Shown piece by piece: positions 60,169 to 64,000 of a stretch of DNA of 64,000 nt. Every line of letters begins with the position of its first letter. Within the stretch, counting starts at the first letter, position 1. Made by a program: the position numbers and the translations under genes. The notes beneath the pieces were generated by a model that saw only the letters and a list, made by a program, of their open reading frames with translations, was not told the origin of the DNA and ran no database searches. Origin of the DNA: Marthasterias glacialis (Eukaryota; Echinodermata; Asteroidea; Forcipulatida; Asteriidae); NCBI GenBank assembly GCA_911728455.2, contig OU452222.1, positions 7,338,108 through 7,402,107 on the forward strand, in the 5' to 3' direction.

Positions 60169-60321
60169 GTAAGAATCCAATCATGTTACTAAAAATACAC
60201 ATTTATATCCATTAGTACTATGCACTTTATGAGTGACTAAATTATTATATATTTTGCTTTCTTGTGGTATCTTATATAATATGAGTTAAGCCTCTAGAAC
60301 CAATGGGTCTTGCAGATCAAT

Positions 60322-60342
60322 GGGGGGGGGGGGGGGGGGGGG
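60322..60342. repeat. G21 homopolymer
   Basis: An uninterrupted run of 21 G in the intron after exon 41; its length may be an assembly or sequencing artefact. Confidence 0.9.
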
Positions 60343-60525
60343 TATATGCGTGTCAACCAAATTCTGGAGGGTGTCAAAACTCACATTCCGGCTCCACCAG
60401 TGACATTGTTTTTGCGGCACAAGCAAATTCACAGTTTTTCGCGTTTCATTTATTTTTTTTCCTCTGTTTTTTGGTGGTGGTGGGGGCGGGGGTTATGCAG
60501 TGACCCGTTGTTTGAGAACTCCTTC

Positions 60526-61296
60526 TATAGACCGATTGTGCAACCAATATTGACAAGCGGTCACGTGACCTCTATACCTATGGGTATAACACCATACAGC
60601 TGATGGCAAAATACGTGTAAAGAGATATGCCATGACACAGAGTGGGTACATAAACAGTCGATTTTATTTTCGTTAAGCGATGAATTAGATAATCAGCCCC
60701 TTTATTTAAAGTAGTATGTTGTGGCATTAATTTAAATCACATCTCTGTTTCATAATTTAACAGAATTCTACTAAAATGAGGTTTTTTTTAGCCATGCACT
60801 ACCGGCGTCGGACAGTAATGTAGGCCTAAATTACTGTGAAAAAAAAGGGTAAAGTATGTTGGAAAAGTAAGCATTTATACCTAGCCTTGAGAAACTTTAA
60901 ATAGGCAAAGGAATCACACAGTTTTGGAAAGCAATTTCTTTGGATGATTTCAGCTTCAAAACTTTGAAATTCTCAAGTTGAAAAGTGTGTGATCGCGGTC
61001 ATATGGCCTAACGTTCCGTCGTGCACTAGTACACATCATGCACATTATACGTTACTTGTGCAATTTCCAAGACTTGCTGGAACTATCCTTACTGGCTTTA
61101 TTCAGCCACTCGAAGGTCTCTGGTACAAACTCTGGAATATTTTTCACAGATTTCGAGCAAGAAAAGCCTTGATCGAATAAACTAAATACAACAATCATCG
61201 TGTACCGTACCGCACTTTCCTATGGAGGACATCGTGTGTGTTTACATTTTATACCCCTAATAGGTCACGTGATGCGGGTCGCGCAATCGGTCTATT
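60526..61296. mobile_element. 771-bp MITE-like element with E-box palindromes in its arms
   Basis: Left end TATAGACCGATTGTGC, right end GCGCAATCGGTCTAT. The arms also share GGTCACGTGACCT (60562-60574) with AGGTCACGTGATG (61262-61274), and GGGTATAA with TTATACCCC. No transposase ORF. Superfamily unassigned; a possible TA target site is ambiguous. Confidence 0.7.
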
Positions 61297-62629
61297 GGAT
61301 GCCATGCAGGACCTGTGTGCCTTAATTGTTGCATAGGCAAAACCCTTTACTCTTTACAACAGCCATTTGCAAAATATTTATTTATAACCCTCACATGTGC
61401 AGAGTGTCTTCACATGGTCGCTGTTTGTTGCTGTCTTTGCCACGCTCATTTCAAACCCACTTAAATTTTCATTGCCTAATCTTGGCTATATTGCATAGAT
61501 GGAGGATTGTAGCCTGGTAAACTAAGTGACATGCTCCTCCATGGTCATGTTGTTGCCAAAAATGAGCACAAAGATGGACATTTTCAGCTCTGAGTGAAGA
61601 GAAACAAATGGAGAGTTGTATTAGGGAGTGAGAGAGAGGATTTACTTTTGGCTTTTTCTCAATGTCAAGTTAACATTGTTTAAAAGTTACTGCAGCTCTG
61701 TCCAGCTTGTTAAACTTAACAATGTTGTTTTTGTAACTGCAGGTCTAATAACTTATCATGGTTTGCATGTGAACTTAAAATTGTTCACTTAACATCAATG
61801 TTGTACTGCAACTTAACCATTTTAAATCCATTGTGAATGTAGCTATAAAGTCATATGCACTTAGAGCTGTTCAGACAAACCTTGGACATGATGTTGTTAC
61901 TGTTTTTACGAACCGACAAATGTGTCAAAAATCACCCAATTTGGCTAATAGGTTTTGTACAAATTCTTGATTTGCCACTTTACCCATAGAAGTACACAGC
62001 GCTGGCATGATGCCAAACACTCGTGGTCTGACTTTTGTGCTTTCATGAAGTGGCAAATCTGTTGACCTATGTAAGTTTAGCATTTTCACAAAGTGATGAT
62101 TCTCAACATGCATTGGCTTGTACACAACGCTCTGTATGCAAGACTCGTTTTTGGTTTTCACGAAGTGACGAATGTGTCTAGGAATATATAACTCATCAAA
62201 ACAGTTGCAAGATTGAAAACATTGACAGCTGTGTATGAATCAAGAAGTCAGCTTTATTTTGGTAGGATAAATTTAAAAGACAAAAATAGCAAGTTGTGTT
62301 CGAGACTTCAAACACGATTTTCTCCAAACACGGATTTTTGGCTGTGTTGCAGATTCCTCACTTCATGATAACAGCGAGGATGTGTGGGATGGTGATACAT
62401 CCACATACTAGAGTTATCTGTTATGTATGAAACACGTAGAAGTCCTAATGTCTGAGGAATCTTCTGGCTCATAACCCAAGTAGCACTTTATGTACTACCA
62501 TGACACCACTTGACCTCTCCTTCCTGGTGTCATTTTGTCATCTTCCTCTAGTGACAAGTTTATAAATAAAAGGAATGATAACTTGTACACAATGTAACAT
62601 GTATTTATTTTTTTTACAAAGGATCAGAG
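61297..62629 (+). other. Downstream RTTN intron sequence, unassigned
   Basis: Imperfect direct repeats (CGACAAATGTGTC near 61914, AAGTGGCAAATCTGTTGACC near 62048, CGAAGTGACGAATGTGTC near 62161) suggest an old tandem of about 110-130 bp. A splice-like site at 62352 opens a short ORF ending in a stop, but it does not resemble rotatin. Confidence 0.4.
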
Positions 62630-62810
62630 TTACAGTTCGGGTTAAGGTTGGGGTGATGGTCACTGTTATAGTCAGGGTTAGGATTAGAGTCAGTGTGAGT
62701 GTGAGAGTCAGGGTCAGATTCAAAATCAATTTTGTGGTCAAGGGTTTTAGGCACAGTTAAAGTAAAAATAAGAGTCTTTGTTAAGTTTAGGGTCACGTTC
62801 AGGGCCTGGA
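62630..62810. repeat. Degenerate GGGTTAGG-like minisatellite
   Basis: Irregular hexamer-based sequence (GTTCGGGTTAAGGTTGGGG, CAGGGTTAGGATTAGAGTCA, AGAGTCAGGGTCAG). It resembles telomeric or TTAGGG-derived degenerate minisatellites but is too irregular to be telomere. Confidence 0.6.
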
Positions 62811-64000
62811 TCGTATAATCATAGTTTATCAAATCGGAACAGCTTTTATCTAGTTTTATTATTATTTTGTCTAATGTTATCATTATTATGGTTGGATGGA
62901 TGTTTTAATATAGTCAAGTGATTGTATAGGTTCAACATCACCGATTGGGAACTTGTGGGTCATGAAGCTTGGTAATCAATTGGCTACCAAAAGTGTACCA
63001 AAACTATTTAGCAATGTGTAACAGAAAATGGAAGTTGATGACTGTATTACAACAATTATGAACACAAATTGTGTGCAACATTTTGGGCTTCAAAAGCCAA
63101 CAAAGTTGAAATGAAATTACACAGATTGCAGAGATGAGACCCTACGTTGTGACTGAAGTAGTTCATACAGTTTGAATTCAGTTAATCTAGCTTGAAATCT
63201 GGCTTCTACCAGTCCAGTTGAAAAAAAGGAAGATCATGATGCCATTTTCTGCCAGTGGGGACAAAATTTTTGTAACACAAACTTAATATGATTAATATGC
63301 AAATTAAGTCTTCAATGTTTACCACTGCTGTGTAGTATTCACATGATTTTTAGTTCATTTTGTATGCAGCTGTAATGTAAAACCAATATTAACTTGATGT
63401 GCTTCACTGTTTGATTGATTAGAAACAGTTAGCTTAAAGGCACAATTTTGATGAAATGGATAAAAGTTGATTCTCATTTCAGAGATGCCAAGCAATGGTC
63501 AAGATAAAAGCAATGAGCTCTGTATGCAGTCATAAAATGTCTGCTCATAAAAGCTGCTTGATCACTACAGGCCAAGTTGGATGCTTAGTTACCACTGTAG
63601 TGCTCTATACACTGTCTCTCATTAGCCTTTGGATAATATCACAGCCCTTCAAATCCTATCCGTTACTTCTTGGAATGTGTGTATGGCAGCTTCATTTCCA
63701 GCTTCATTAATCTTGAGCAAAGCGTGGTTATGTCAAGCTTTTTACGATCCACTTCACCCCAGTGAAATTTTAAACAAAGATACTGGTGTGATGATAGAGT
63801 CAAGTTGTACAAATTTCAGCAGTCTCAAATTTCGACATTGCCTATTAAGGTTCAGTGTCACATGCTAAAAACCACAATCACTCTTTCCTCAAATTTGACA
63901 GATTACAAAGATTGACATTTATATACTCCCAAACCCAAACTAGCAGTACTTTCTACAGGGAGCATATAATTATTGGTAAACATCCTTGGATGTAGGTCCC
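62811..64000 (+). other. End of window, nothing recognised
   Basis: AT-rich sequence without recognisable exon or repeat. Presumed to be still in the intron before the last RTTN exons. Confidence 0.5.

Noticed and set aside
62352-62411. Terminal RTTN exon with stop at about 62411
   Set aside because: It is phase-compatible but has no resemblance to the conserved rotatin C-terminus. Kept only as an alternative to test.
62630-62810. Interstitial telomere
   Set aside because: GGGTTAGG-like hexamers are too irregular and mixed with other hexamers.
63482-63535. Another phase-compatible short terminal exon
   Set aside because: No rotatin similarity and an early stop; such sites are expected by chance in AT-rich introns.

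Overview
This window is animal (metazoan) nuclear DNA. It is AT-rich, dense in introns, and full of short interspersed repeats, foldback elements and minisatellites. There is no sign of bacterial or organellar gene organisation. The repeat mix (tRNA-derived SINEs, many hairpin MITE-like elements) and a rotatin-like protein that aligns along its whole visible length with the vertebrate protein suggest a marine invertebrate. An echinoderm or hemichordate is my guess, held with low confidence.

I can support only one host gene, and it fills the window. It is the orthologue of rotatin (RTTN, the counterpart of Drosophila Ana3), a very large centriolar/ciliary armadillo-like repeat protein, on the + strand. 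I could place 41 coding exons from 2422 to 60168. All 40 introns between them are GT-AG and every reading-frame phase is compatible across each junction. Together they give about 2011 codons. The first ~175 codons lie upstream of the window. The last ~85 codons, which carry the conserved C-terminus, were not found before 64000 and probably lie downstream.

The introns hold the rest. There are four minisatellite arrays: a 42-bp unit at 1-2355, 53-bp at 9592-10131, 111-bp at 18937-20375 and 39-bp at 27558-28155. The 42-, 39- and 111-bp units are multiples of three without stops, so they create long false ORFs. LINE fragments lie at 6300-6760 (-), 11840-12420 (+) and 32040-33850 (-); the last is split by a foldback element. 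tRNA-derived SINE copies lie near 20.6, 39.4-39.9 and 51.9-52.3 kb. A second, unnamed repeat family lies at 20.9, 22.4, 34.4, 39.9 and 42.1 kb. Several MITE-like elements have clear terminal inverted repeats, two of them between TTAA sites (35768-36260 and 48550-49266).

The most unusual signals are three. First, a module (C/T)TGATTGG, ten bases, GTCAYRTG recurs with exactly the same spacing in four intronic elements. Second, several unrelated hairpins share a GAGGYGRAGCCGAG loop. Third, a 111-bp satellite appears to have grown out of one arm of a foldback element. I found no operon-like, CRISPR-like or novel enzymatic system. The window is a single large host gene whose introns are a record of mobile-element activity.
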